A DNA stretch of 64,000 nucleotides from Artemisia argyi. Taxonomy: Eukaryota > Streptophyta > Magnoliopsida > Asterales > Asteraceae. Where the stretch lies: the NCBI GenBank assembly GCA_030686995.1, contig CM060704.1, positions 118,150,042-118,214,041 of the forward strand, given 5' to 3'. The notes beneath the pieces were generated by a model. It worked only from the letters and a program-made list of their open reading frames with translations, searched no databases and was not told the DNA's origin. Positions 1 through 9,576 of the stretch are shown here, piece after piece. The position numbers were made by a program, and so were the translations under genes. Numbering within the stretch: the first letter of the stretch is position 1; the number at the start of each line of letters is the position of its first letter.

Positions 1-881
1 GACTTCACAATAACAGAGCATTCCGGATATATCCCATCAGCAAGATAATATCCCCGTTTATAAGGCACGTTGTTAGCAACGAATTCCACATCCGGTGCTC
101 TCCCCATTTTGAGATCATTGAAAAGAGGGGATGCACGTAAAACATTTACGTCATTATTCATACCGGCAACACCAAAGAAGGCATGCCAAATCCATAAATC
201 TTGAGAGGCGATCGCTTCCAATAAAATGAAAGGAGTTTTCCCGTGATCACCCCTACAAAATTGAGCTTTTAAAGCGTGTGGGCAATTCTCCCACGGCCAA
301 TCTGTACAATCAATGCTTCCTATCTGCCCCGGAAACCCATGAACTCGATGGTGATGCTCATAGAGTCTGTCAACGTCAGTAACCGTCAGCTTTCGCAAAT
401 ACTCTGCACCATATAACTCCATGATGGCCTCACAAAATTTATAGAGACACGCACGAACTGTTGACGAACCCATTTGCACATATTCGTCAAGCATATCAGG
501 ATTGACTCCATATGCCAATTGACGAATTGAGGAAGTAATTTTTATCAAAGGAGAAATACCAAGTTCGCCAGCACAATTAGGAGTTTGTTGGAAATAAGGT
601 GAACGATCGGTTACCTCTCGTACAATTCGTGTGAATAGTCTGCGGCTCATTCGGAAATGATCATGGAATTGTTCATCGCCGTATGTTGGGTTAGCGCAGA
701 AGTAAGCAGCCACTAAACGGTCATGAGCACCCACACAATCCCTATCAACCCGGTTTCGTAATGCCTTATTAGGTTGTGACGCTTGATAAGCCTCCCAACA
801 ATCTTCCGCAAACATCAAAAACTCGTTACTAACTTCATCTTCATCATCCGAATCGGAAAAAAATATATCGTAAGAATTCAT
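1..881 (-). CDS. PIF/Harbinger transposase (DDE nuclease), N-terminal 293 codons
   Basis: This would be the DDE nuclease that cuts and inserts PIF/Harbinger elements, working with the Myb-like ORF1 protein of the family. The frame is open without stops from the ATG at 879-881 to the window edge. The start follows an AT-rich leader and gives an acidic N-terminus (DSDDEDE), as in plant members. A middle block contains RMSRRLFTRIV, followed by the catalytic-region motifs GSIDCTDWPWENCP (about residue 190, first Asp) and NDVNVLRASPLF (about residue 250, second Asp). The last acidic residue and the C-terminus lie outside the window. An intact frame of this length suggests recent activity. The C-terminal codons of a relative survive in the derivative at 9439-9940. 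The family assignment is firm; activity cannot be judged. Confidence 0.88.
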   Translation of the reverse strand, partial: MNSYDIFFSDSDDEDEVSNEFLMFAEDCWEAYQASQPNKALRNRVDRDCVGAHDRLVAAYFCANPTYGDEQFHDHFRMSRRLFTRIVREVTDRSPYFQQTPNCAGELGISPLIKITSSIRQLAYGVNPDMLDEYVQMGSSTVRACLYKFCEAIMELYGAEYLRKLTVTDVDRLYEHHHRVHGFPGQIGSIDCTDWPWENCPHALKAQFCRGDHGKTPFILLEAIASQDLWIWHAFFGVAGMNNDVNVLRASPLFNDLKMGRAPDVEFVANNVPYKRGYYLADGIYPECSVIVK

Positions 882-1150
882 GGTGTGAGAAAATATATAG
901 ATTTTTTGAAATGGGATATTCAAACGGTAAATTTTTTTTTTTTTTTTTAGTCACAAACGGTCACAAGTATTAAAAGTGGGGGAGATTTGGATCAAACACA
1001 ACAAAATATGTGCCTTGTTTCTCGGTCGAGCTTGAGACCGATTACATGTAATTGTCCCTTATGATTCGGTCGCAACCTCATGCCCACACCAACGACGACC
1101 GACTCGACCGATTGAGACCGAATCGGTCGAGGTCGTTACTGCAAGTAGCC
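1..1150 (-). mobile_element. PIF/Harbinger DNA transposon, right part only
   Basis: A minus-strand transposase gene begins at 881. The element ends at about 1150 in an inverted terminal sequence whose reverse complement starts GGCTACTTGCAGTAAC, like the ends of the related elements at 9439 and 22392. The subterminal stretch 1030-1135 is rich in GGTCGA/TCGACC and GACCGATT motifs, plausible transposase-binding repeats. The T-run at 941-958 lies upstream of the gene. The other end is outside the window, so the TSD cannot be checked; the bases after 1150 (ACA) are not the usual TWA. Confidence 0.8.
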
Positions 1151-1883
1151 ACATAAAACCTACATTCGAACCTAAATTTATTCTAAGTTTACACACCAAA
1201 CCATCATCCACACCTAAAAAAAACCTAACCAATAAAAATCCCATACAAACAAATACCCCCACAAACACACCACCCCATCCCATTTACATAACCTGTTTCT
1301 CTCACTTAAAAAACACTCTCACAAGAAAAGAAAAAAAAAAAGCTCTTTTCTTTTTCACGAAACACTCTCATCTTCCACCACAACTCCGCCACCACCGAAC
1401 TCCACAACCACCAAATTCCACCACCATCAAAACCCCACCACGACCTGAAGCCCACCGCCACAGAACCCTTACCACAGGAACCCTCAACCACCGAAACCTA
1501 CACCACCAAGAAAAATAACTACCCGAAATCTTCACATCAAAAAAAGGGTTTTCAAGATTTGAGGTTTATTTTTGTCTTTTTGTTAGATCTATACATATTA
1601 AACAAGTTTTGAAGGTATTCTTATATAGATTTGTAGGGTTTATGTGTAGATCTTAGTTTTGTTAACGTTCTTGGCATGTTCCTTATTTCAGCCGCCGCCG
1701 GATCTTGCTGTGGCCGCCACCTAAACTTTTAGGGTCGCCGAAAATGTAAGTCTTCAAGTATGTTTTTGTTAGATCTATGAATGTTAAACTTTTTTTTGTT
1801 AGATCTTAGTTTTTCTTATTTCAGCCGCCATTTACCATGGCCTGCTGCCGCTTGCTACCTCCTTCCGCCGCCTGCCGCTGTCG
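1151..1883. other. Unassigned stretch with an internal duplication
   Basis: No gene is supported. The stretch is CA-rich and low in G to about 1520, which produces spurious minus-strand frames. Then come two diverged copies of a roughly 100-150 bp unit (about 1576-1725 and 1763-1860), each containing TTTTTGTTAGATCTAT, TTAGATCTTAG and TTATTTCAGCCGCC. The units end in a GC-rich GCCGCC block, and NA1 inserted immediately after the second one. The CTTATTTCAG|CCGCC boundaries look like splice acceptors, so a relic untranslated exon is possible but unproven. Confidence 0.4.
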
Positions 1884-1888
1884 GTTAT

Positions 1889-3297
1889 TGATGAGGCGAA
1901 AAATGATCCGTTTTTAGGGGGTCATTTAAGCCCGAATTCGAATTTATTTGATCAAATATTGCCCTAAATCATTCCTTTTGTGATTTTAGGTACTTTGGGA
2001 GTGAAATCTGGAAAAGGAAGCAATTCGGACGTTTTTGGAGCATAAAAGTGAAGAAAACGCCAAAGTCTTAATTTTCCATGCTGGGAACAGTAGGTGACGG
2101 CGTCAAGAGCAATACCTTGACAGCGTCAAGAGCAAATTTCATGAATTTCCATGACGATCCAGAGCAGATTTGACTCAGGAAGAAGGGCGTCAAGAGTTAA
2201 AGTCATGACGGCCTGGAAATGCATTACACATGACGGCGTCAGAAGTAGATCTAGGCAGTCCGAGAAGAGTTTTGGCGGCGAGGTGACGGCGTCACAAGTT
2301 TGGTCTTGACGCCGTCAGACCCCTTTTCCGATATATAGTTTTCTAATTTTTACATTAAAGAGAGAGAAGTTTTGGGAGAAACCCTAAGTACAATTTTGGT
2401 GTAACTTTTACAGGTTTATCAAGGGTTCCAACCCTTGATACCTTGCATGTGTAATCAAGATAAGTGTTCTTTTAATTCAATCAATATGTCTATGTGTTGG
2501 TTGTCTATATCTTGTTCTTATCTTAATTCCATCATGCTAGGCTAGATCTATCTTGTGTTTGCTTAGATCTAATGAAACCTAGATGTTGATTATGTGTTGA
2601 TTACTTGTTTATTCTTGTCTTGGATAAATGATTTATATGTTAGGCTTAAGAAAACTGGCAGATCTCCAATTGGTAACATGCTTGAACGTCTTAAGAAACA
2701 TGAACCGACGCGCACTAGGTCTTTAATGGTTGTATTTAATGCATGAGCCACTGTTTACAATCCCTATAGTTGTGTTGGGCATGGTGTAGGAGGAGATAAG
2801 AGCTCATAGAATTGGGGAGTTATGTGTGCCACCCCATGAATGGTATTAAGGAATACGATCCGTCATCCATCCAATTATAACAAGTAATTAACGTCTAAAA
2901 GATGTCTAGGGAGTAGTGAAATCTAAGTAAACACATTTTCTCCAATTACTGCTCACAACTTTAGTATAAATTAGTTTAATTTCATTTCTAGTATTTTATT
3001 TTGATTACATTTTAGTATTGGGTTAGTTGACTAGCAACTAATTCCGCCCAAATCCTTCAAACCCCGAGATTTTAATTGCTTTTATAAAATATAAAAAATA
3101 CAAAAATAATCTTCCGTCATCTTTAGCACTAGTAATTAGGTTTTCTAATCCTAGCGACACTATTCCTAGCTGAACGATCAATCCCCCGGTACTTGTCACT
3201 ATTCTATACTACAACGATCAGGTACACTACCTGGTGGGGGTTGTAAGCTTCTCAAGATCCCTTGAGAGGTAAAGCCTGGTGCGATTCCCACGTATCA
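1889..3297 (+). repeat. NA1 5' LTR
   Basis: The LTR starts TGATGAGG and ends CACGTATCA. Its U3 holds the repeated TGACGGCGTCA motifs and a TATA box near 2330. Compared with the 3' LTR it carries an extra copy of an AGAGCAA/GACAGCGTCA segment around 2106-2130 and lacks one TGACGGCGTCA present there, so motif number changes by local duplication or deletion. Confidence 0.92.
2095..2340 (+). promoter_or_regulatory. NA1 U3 promoter: TGACGGCGTCA array plus TATA box
   Basis: The motif TGACGGCGTCA occurs at 2095-2105, 2231-2241 and 2284-2294, and its reverse complement TGACGCCGTCA at 2307-2317. Degenerate GACG/CGTCA copies lie between them. TATATAG at about 2331-2338 follows, with AGAGAGAGAAG downstream. 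The half-site TGACG is the core bound by plant TGA-type bZIP factors, so an enhancer role is a reasonable inference. The same layout recurs in all four LTRs of NA1 and NA2. Confidence 0.6.
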
Positions 3298-3325
3298 AGA
3301 TTTTGGCGCCGCAACCTGGGGAATA
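3298..3325 (+). promoter_or_regulatory. NA1 primer-binding site (tRNA-Asp type)
   Basis: Directly after the LTR lies AGATTTTGGCGCCGCAACC followed by TGGGG. The TGGCGCCG...GGGG pattern matches the tRNA-Asp-type primer site known from Athila elements, offset a few bases from the LTR end as usual for that lineage. Confidence 0.7.
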
Positions 3326-3469
3326 GTTATTGTCTAGGTTAGGATTTCTTTTTATTAGGTCTACTTGCTAGATTCCTTTCTAGTAAGAATTTGTTTTTAT
3401 TTTTAGGTTTCCTTTAGTCTATCTTTTTCTTTGTGCCCTTTGTTTGTAAAACCATTTTCATTTGTCTTC

Positions 3470-4699
3470 ATGGCGGATGAGATTCCATTTAGATCATTAA
3501 CAATAGAGGAACAATTAGTTTACAAAGATAGATTTGCTTCCTGTTGTTCCAATGAATTTTTAAGTGATCTTAGCTATATACAAGAGGAGATGGGTGTAAA
3601 GTTTCATAGGTTTGATGAGTTATGCGCATGTGTGGCCTATATTAAACAATCATTGTTAGGATCAATTCCTTTTAGTAAGACCCTTTGGAAAAATTTTGAG
3701 GAAAGCCTCCTAACCGTGAACCATGAGTTCAATGAATTGATGGGTTTGTATGCATCACAACTTGAGAAAACAATTAAGGAGGATTTAGCCGAACATGATC
3801 ATATTGAGCAAAAAGATGAATCCTTTAGGCAAATTGAACATTGTAATCAAGTTATTGAGGAAGGTTCTTATGAATCAGACTTAGAACTTGAAATGGCTAG
3901 AGAAGGATTTGAGATACTTAGCAACATGTTTAGGTTAGATTCTACTAAAACACGTGATGAGCATATAGGTGATGTTGAGAAAAGGAAGGATGAGGTAAAT
4001 AACACGAACCTACAAAGTACCCCACAACTCCCACCATCACTTGAGGAATACACACCACCCGTGACTTACCCGGAAGAAGTAGAAGAGACTATAGGAGCCC
4101 CAATAGAGGTAGAACCCTTGTACCAAACACCACTAGAGGATATAGGTTTGAATACTTGTAGTGATAACCTTACTCTTAGTTCTAGGGAATTACCTAGTGT
4201 TGATGAACCGGGACCTCAATCTTCACACAACTTTCCATCCTTAGATATACATCTAGGAGACAAAAGAGGAGCCGACCCACCCATCAACCCATGTAGTCCG
4301 GGTAGTCTTAGGATAAAGGTAGTGGACTCTAAGCCTTGTAGAGAGGAAGCCAATATAGGAGTGGAAAATGACCTTACATGCTTACATCACCCATTTATGA
4401 TTGATCACAAGACACATTATGGGTTTAAACCGGGTTTATTAGGTCAAGAAGGATCCCCAACTAGTAATCTCTTGAAGTTGATTGATAATGATCCCTTTCT
4501 AGGAGAAAAACTTAATCCACCCATTAACCCGATTGAATTAGGTAAGGTTATGATGATAGGAGCACACCCCTTTTGGCATATAATTCATCCACCACTCTTT
4601 CCTCACGTGGCATATTACCACCCTAAGGGTGTGTATCGCTACTTCCACCCGCACTTAATTCAAAGTGTAGGGAAAACCTCCCCTATCTCCGTTAAATAA
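3470..4699 (+). CDS. Unrecognised 409-aa ORF in the gag position of NA1
   Basis: I do not recognise this protein. The ATG at 3470 was chosen because the leader aligns with the NA2 leader, where the equivalent ATG (56511) starts gag; an in-frame ATG at 3431 lies in that leader. The frame is uninterrupted to TAA. Residues 1-170 are acidic and probably helical. Residues 190-300 are Pro/Glu-rich and look disordered. The last 60 residues are rich in His, Pro and aromatics (FWHIIHPPLFPHVAYYHP). I see no gag zinc knuckle, retropepsin motif or reverse transcriptase motif. After the stop, the AGCGCTTATTGGGAGGCAAC block matches the sequence after the NA2 gag stop, so only the coding part differs between the relatives. 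It could be a captured host gene or a lineage-specific accessory ORF. Confidence 0.6.
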   Translation: MADEIPFRSLTIEEQLVYKDRFASCCSNEFLSDLSYIQEEMGVKFHRFDELCACVAYIKQSLLGSIPFSKTLWKNFEESLLTVNHEFNELMGLYASQLEKTIKEDLAEHDHIEQKDESFRQIEHCNQVIEEGSYESDLELEMAREGFEILSNMFRLDSTKTRDEHIGDVEKRKDEVNNTNLQSTPQLPPSLEEYTPPVTYPEEVEETIGAPIEVEPLYQTPLEDIGLNTCSDNLTLSSRELPSVDEPGPQSSHNFPSLDIHLGDKRGADPPINPCSPGSLRIKVVDSKPCREEANIGVENDLTCLHHPFMIDHKTHYGFKPGLLGQEGSPTSNLLKLIDNDPFLGEKLNPPINPIELGKVMMIGAHPFWHIIHPPLFPHVAYYHPKGVYRYFHPHLIQSVGKTSPISVK

Positions 4700-5135
4700 G
4701 GGTAGAGTCAGGCTCATGACTCGAACAAAAACAAGCGCTTATTGGGAGGCAACCCAAGCTTTATTTATTTGTTTGTTTGTTTGTTTGTTTGATTTTATTT
4801 GTTTCCGTATGCATGCTTTATTTTTATTGTTGGTAGATCATGTTTCTCAACTAAAAAGTGGAAATACTTTACTTTGTTGTTTTGGCCTAGTCTTAACTCC
4901 ACCTAAAGGTATTTTTGCAAAAGATAAGTGTAAGGGGAAACCCCAAATATGTTTTTAAGAAACAAACCGATCATGATTCTCCACAATACTAAATGAACAT
5001 GTATATTCGTACTTGTTAGAGTCAAATGCTTGTATTGACTCATAATGAAGTTTTGCAGGATTTTCCAGGAAGTAGGACCAAGTTTTTCCAGAAATTTTCC
5101 GGAAACTTAACATAAGAATTTCTGCAGGTCAATTC

Positions 5136-5169
5136 TGACGGCGTCAAGAGTTTACTCTTGACGGCGTCA
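5136..5169. repeat. Inverted pair of TGACGGCGTCA motifs
   Basis: TGACGGCGTCAAGAG, a TTTA spacer, then CTCTTGACGGCGTCA form a near-perfect inverted repeat with 15-bp arms that mismatch only at the motif centre. NA2 has the equivalent at 59210-59243 with a changed inner stem (CAGGAATTAATTCCTG) that still pairs, a compensatory pattern. Confidence 0.7.
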
Positions 5170-5540
5170 GGTGTAAAAATCTGGAAATTTTACCGGTTTT
5201 GTTTTTCTAACGGAGTCTTATGGTTTTTGTGAATTATTAAGTTTTATAATCTCCAGGAAATCTGCAAACTTCATTCCACAAGCATTATATCTTATTTTGT
5301 TTTCTAGGATTTAGTAACTTATATAGGATGCCGCCGATTTTACGCGAGGTTGTCTTGTCTATTTTCTCAGGTTTTACAGGTTATGTATGACAAGAAGATG
5401 ATTTATATTCTGGAAGGGAAGCTTTGATTGTTCATTTTCTTGGAGGAAGATTTAACCTGGCCACCTATAATCCATACCGAGCGAATCAGGGGAGTATTTG
5501 ATTTCATTCTCTTTACTTTTTAACTTTTACATTCTTTACT

Positions 5541-5590
5541 TGAACATTGGGGACAATGTTCATCTTAAGTGTAAGGGGGGGGGGGGGGTA
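5541..5590 (+). promoter_or_regulatory. Internal hairpin plus purine tract (second PPT-like module)
   Basis: A 9-bp stem, TGAACATTG/CAATGTTCA, with loop GGGA is followed by TCTTAAGTGTAAGGGG and a G-run. This copies the architecture of the terminal module at 7103-7141 some 1.56 kb downstream. NA2 carries the same box at 59618-59660. It may act as a central polypurine tract or be a relic of an older element end. Confidence 0.5.
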
Positions 5591-6550
5591 AAAAGATGAT
5601 ACCTTACATATGCACTTTCGCTTGAGTTTGTTTTGTTTGATAGTAGATGTGTAATAAAACTATGAGAAATACTTATTAGTGTAATTTTAGCGCCAAATTT
5701 AAAATTTTTTACAACATTTAGGAGTGAAACTTTAGCCATAGCAAGCGTCTCATGGATAGGAGATCGTATAACTAGCACATAACCGTATATTCAGAAAAAT
5801 TTTCCACCCAAATATGTGAGGTTCGCCTTTAGATTTGATAGGAAAAACATTTACTATTAGTGCTTATGAGTGTACCGGTAGCATTTAGATTCTAGAACTT
5901 GCGTTAGTGATGCATCCCAAGACCGCTAGTGAGACTACATTCGTGTGGTAGGATTTACTACATGATAAGAGGCATTAGGATCACCCTTGTGTTAAACCCG
6001 TATTATAATTACTTGACCATTTAAGTCATATTATTTGGCTAGTTAAGTCAACTAATTTTTCCCACACCCTTAGTGTTGTACTCATTTTTAGTACACAAAA
6101 CCCCTAGTACACCCCTCCGAGCCTATCTTTTCGTTTCTAACTTTAAGCATCTTACTTAAAGGAAGAATTTGTTACACCCCACTTAAATGTACAACCAAAT
6201 CGCCTTAGCCTTCCGTGTATGCGCTCATTTTTAGTGCATTATTGTTATTTGTTAAACCCTAAGTTAACTATCTAATTGATTACATGGTTGCTAAGTCGAG
6301 TCATATCCTTGTACATATTGTTTTGGGACGATTGGGACTCATGGGTAAAGTACTTATTTTATGGAGTAATGGGGAAGAACATCATTTATTACCCCCATAT
6401 GTACGTTAATCTTAAAAGTGTTCCAAGTGTTTTGATTTTCTTAATTCGAGTTATTAGTTTAGTTAATTGTAAAGTATGTAAAAATTCAAGTGTAAGAGGA
6501 ATTCCCATTCCCTATGATGTATTATTTTGGATGGTAGGGTAAGAGTGTAT

Positions 6551-6591
<41 letters not shown>

Positions 6592-7102
6592 ATACGGACT
6601 ACCATCCCTTTTCATTCTATGTTCATTTTATGTTTTTGTTATTTTTCATATATAAGCTTAAGTCGAGTCTAGTCTTGGCTTAGCAACGACACATTGTACA
6701 TGTAATTAACCAAGATTGTTAACTCACCACCAATAAAACTTCCTTTATCCAACAAAACCGTGTATTTCATATCCCCACACCTAACGTTACAACCCTTTAA
6801 AAGACCTCTTTGATAGTTTATCCTAGGTGCTTACGCCATGTGGTGGAAGTTTGATCCTTTCCCAAGCCTATGGTAATCTATTTTGCTATGACAGGTAGTG
6901 AGAGATATCTTCCATTTCCATATTGTAATTTATACTTTATTACACCCGAGAGATGTGAGTATCTAAACACTATTTGTGAGGTGCTTGTGTATGACCTCCG
7001 TGCTTGTCTATTGGTCTTTAGTGGAACGATTATTTGTTGTAATTACTTTTATATTAGTGTTAAATGACCCCTAACTTGTATTTTGAGTAGAATAAAAGCG
7101 CA

Positions 7103-7141
7103 TTTGCTTGAGGACAAGCAAATCTCAAGTGTAAGGGTATA
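7103..7141 (+). promoter_or_regulatory. Terminal hairpin and polypurine-like tract of NA1
   Basis: A perfect 8-bp stem, TTTGCTTG/CAAGCAAA, with loop AGGA is followed by TCTCAAGTGTAAGGGTATA and then the 3' LTR. Plant Athila elements end their internal region with a similar GAGGACAAGCAA...AAGTGTGGGG sequence, so this is the expected plus-strand priming site. Confidence 0.65.
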
Positions 7142-8531
7142 TGATGAGGCGAAAAATGATCCGTTTTTAGGGGGTCATTTAAGCCCGAATTCGAATTTAT
7201 TTGATCAAATATTGCCCTAAATCATTCCTTTTGTGATTTTAGGTACTTTGGGAGTGAAATCTGGAAAAGAAAGCAATTCGGACGTTTTTTGAGCATAAAA
7301 GTGAAGAAAACGCCAAAGTCTTAATTTTCCATGCTAGGAACAGTAGGTGACGGCGTCAAGAGCAAATTTCATGAATTTCCATGACGATCCAGAGCAGATT
7401 TGACGGCGTCAGGAAGAAGGGCGTCAAGAGTTAAAGTCATGACGGCCTGGAAATGCATTACACATGACGGCGTCAGAAGTAGATCTAGGCAGTCCGAGAA
7501 GAGTTTTGGCGGCGAGGTGACGGCGTCACAAGTTTGGTCTTGACGCCGTCAGACCCCTTTTCCTATATATAGTTTTCTAATTTTTACATTAAAGAGAGAG
7601 AAGTTTTGGGAGAAACCCTAAGTACGATTTTGGTGTAACTTTTACAGGTTTATCAAGGGTTCCAACCCTTGATACCTTGCATGTGTAATCAAGATAAGTG
7701 TTCTTTTAATTCAATCAATATGTCTATGTGTTGGTTGTCTATATCTTGTTCTTATCTTAATTCCATCATGCTAGGCTAGATCTATCTTGTGTTTGCTTAG
7801 ATCTAATGAAACCTAGATGTTGATTATGTGTTGATTACTTGTTTATTCTTGTCTTGGATGAATGATTTATATGTTAGGCTTAAGAAAACTGGCAGATCTC
7901 CAATTGGTAACATGCTTGAACGTCTTAAGAAACATGAACCGACGCGCACTAGGTCTTTAATGGTTGTATTTAATGCATGAGCCACTGTTTACAATCCCTA
8001 TAGTTGTGCTGGGCATGGTGTAGGAGGAGATAAGAGCTCATAGAATTGGGGAGTTATGTGTGCCACCCCATGAATGGTATTAAGGAATACGATCCGTCAT
8101 CCATGCAATTATAACAAGTAATTAACGTCTAAAAGATGTCTAGGGAGTAGTGAAATCTAAGTAAACACATTTTCTCCAATTACTGCTCACAACTTTAGTA
8201 TAAATTAGTTTAATTTCATTTCTAGTATTTTATTTTGATTACATTTTAGTATTGGGTTAGTTGACTAGCAACTAATTCCGCCCAAATCCTTCAAACCCCG
8301 AGATTTTAATTGCTTTTATAAAATATAAAAAATACAAAAATAATCTTCCGTCATCTTTAGCACTAGTAATTAGGTTTTCTAATCCTAGCGACACTATTCC
8401 TAGCTGAACGATCAATCCCCCGGTACTTGTCACTATACTATACTACAACGATCAGGTACACTGCCTGGTGGGGGTTGTAAGCTTCTCAAAATCCCTTGAG
8501 AGGTAAAGCCTGGTGCGATTCCTACGTATCA
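7142..8531 (+). repeat. NA1 3' LTR
   Basis: 1390 bp, TGATGAGG to CTACGTATCA, closely matching the 5' LTR and followed by the TSD GTTAT. U3 motifs lie at about 7348-7555, and a TATATATAG box near 7564. Confidence 0.92.
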
Positions 8532-8536
8532 GTTAT

Positions 8537-9438
8537 CACACCAGATTTAGCTGCGGCCGCCACATATGTTTCTTGGTAATGTTTGTTATAAAGGTTATTG
8601 TATAAACTTTTGTTATAAAGTTGTTTAAAGTTTGTTATAGAATTTGTGTATTTTTTTATAGAACTTTTGTATTTATTTTTTACTTATTTTTTTCTAATGG
8701 TTATTTAGTTTTGTATTAAGTTTGTGTATTTATTTATGTAAAATTACTTGTGTATTATAGTGTGAACTCTTTAAATTTATTTGTGGTTTTTAGTATTGTT
8801 TTAGTTTGTTTGTATATATAGCTAATAAAGTTTGTTGTATTAATTCTAAGCTTATAATTTTAGATATTTGGTATATAGATTGTTGAACTTAAAGTGTAAC
8901 CGTAAAAGTTGACAATGAAATGTAAAAGTGAAATCATTTTTAAATATTACATATGTTGAAGTTAGAACGTATTTTAAAAGTGTTATAACTTTGACATTTT
9001 AAAATTTTAGAAATAAATTAAAGAGAGAATTTTAAAATTTAAATTATTTGTAAAGTTTAATAGTTTTGAAATTTGAAACATATTAAAAGTGTAAAGTTTG
9101 AAATATTTTAAAAATTTTGAACTCTCAAAGTTTAGAGTAGTTTAGAAATTTTGAACTCTCGATTGATATATTTTTGAAATTTCAAAATTTGAATTATTTT
9201 TGGAAGTTTCAAAGTTTGAAATGTTTTGATTTTTTTTTATTTGAAACTTGCGTTGATATTTGGACAAACAAGGACCAAAGGACTTTATTGACGAAGTAAG
9301 ATACCAAATATATTACGAGTAGTATTTGGACATTAGAGGATTAGACATATCTTATCGGATATAGTTGTTGACCCGGATATAGTTGTTGACCATGAAAGGC
9401 TAAGAATTTTGAAGAAAGGCTAAGAATTTGAACTCTAA
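8537..9438. other. Unassigned AT-rich stretch
   Basis: The first 30 bases continue the sequence broken by NA1 (GCGGCCGCCAC echoes the GCCGCC blocks before 1884). The rest is AT-rich with degenerate TTTGTTATA and AAAGTTTGAAAT repetitions and no supported gene. TAA at 9436-9438 is the left TSD of the next element. Confidence 0.4.
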
Positions 9439-9534
9439 GGCTACCCACAGTAAGGGGATTCAATCCCCTTACTTTTCCCTGCCACGTCAACTTTCTCTCT
9501 TCAGCGACCTGCAGGCTCTCCAGCGACCTAGTTC

Positions 9535-9576
<42 letters not shown>

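Larger units (their letters stand above)
4700..7141 (+). other. NA1 3' internal non-coding region
   Basis: The 2.4 kb between the ORF and the 3' LTR is collinear with 58769-61285 of NA2. I see no credible ORF. It contains an inverted pair of TGACGGCGTCA motifs (5136-5169), a hairpin plus purine-tract box (5541-5590), a 38-A run (6553-6590; in NA2 a longer impure A-rich tract) and the terminal hairpin/purine module (7103-7141). Conservation without coding suggests cis functions such as packaging or priming, but this is inference. Confidence 0.7.
1889..8531 (+). mobile_element. Non-autonomous Athila-lineage LTR retrotransposon, copy NA1
   Basis: The element has 1409- and 1390-bp LTRs running from TGATGAGG to CGTATCA, flanked by a perfect 5-bp TSD, GTTAT (1884-1888 and 8532-8536). 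A tRNA-Asp-type primer site follows the left LTR, and a hairpin/purine module abuts the right LTR. The internal 3.84 kb lacks protease, reverse transcriptase, RNase H and integrase. It holds one 409-aa ORF and 2.4 kb of non-coding sequence closely related to NA2 (54897-62729). The LTRs differ by about a dozen substitutions plus small indels, so the insertion is recent. The Athila lineage is inferred from the primer site and the 3' purine-tract context. Confidence 0.9.

Noticed and set aside
1059..1491. Minus-strand small proteins (Val/Gly-rich)
   Set aside because: Low-complexity CA-rich sequence read on the opposite strand, with no domain or promoter; the first also overlaps a transposon end.
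6276..6542. ORF of 88 aa in the NA1 3' region (and 60285-60506 in NA2)
   Set aside because: The collinear NA2 region does not preserve the frame, so coding is not supported although the DNA is conserved.
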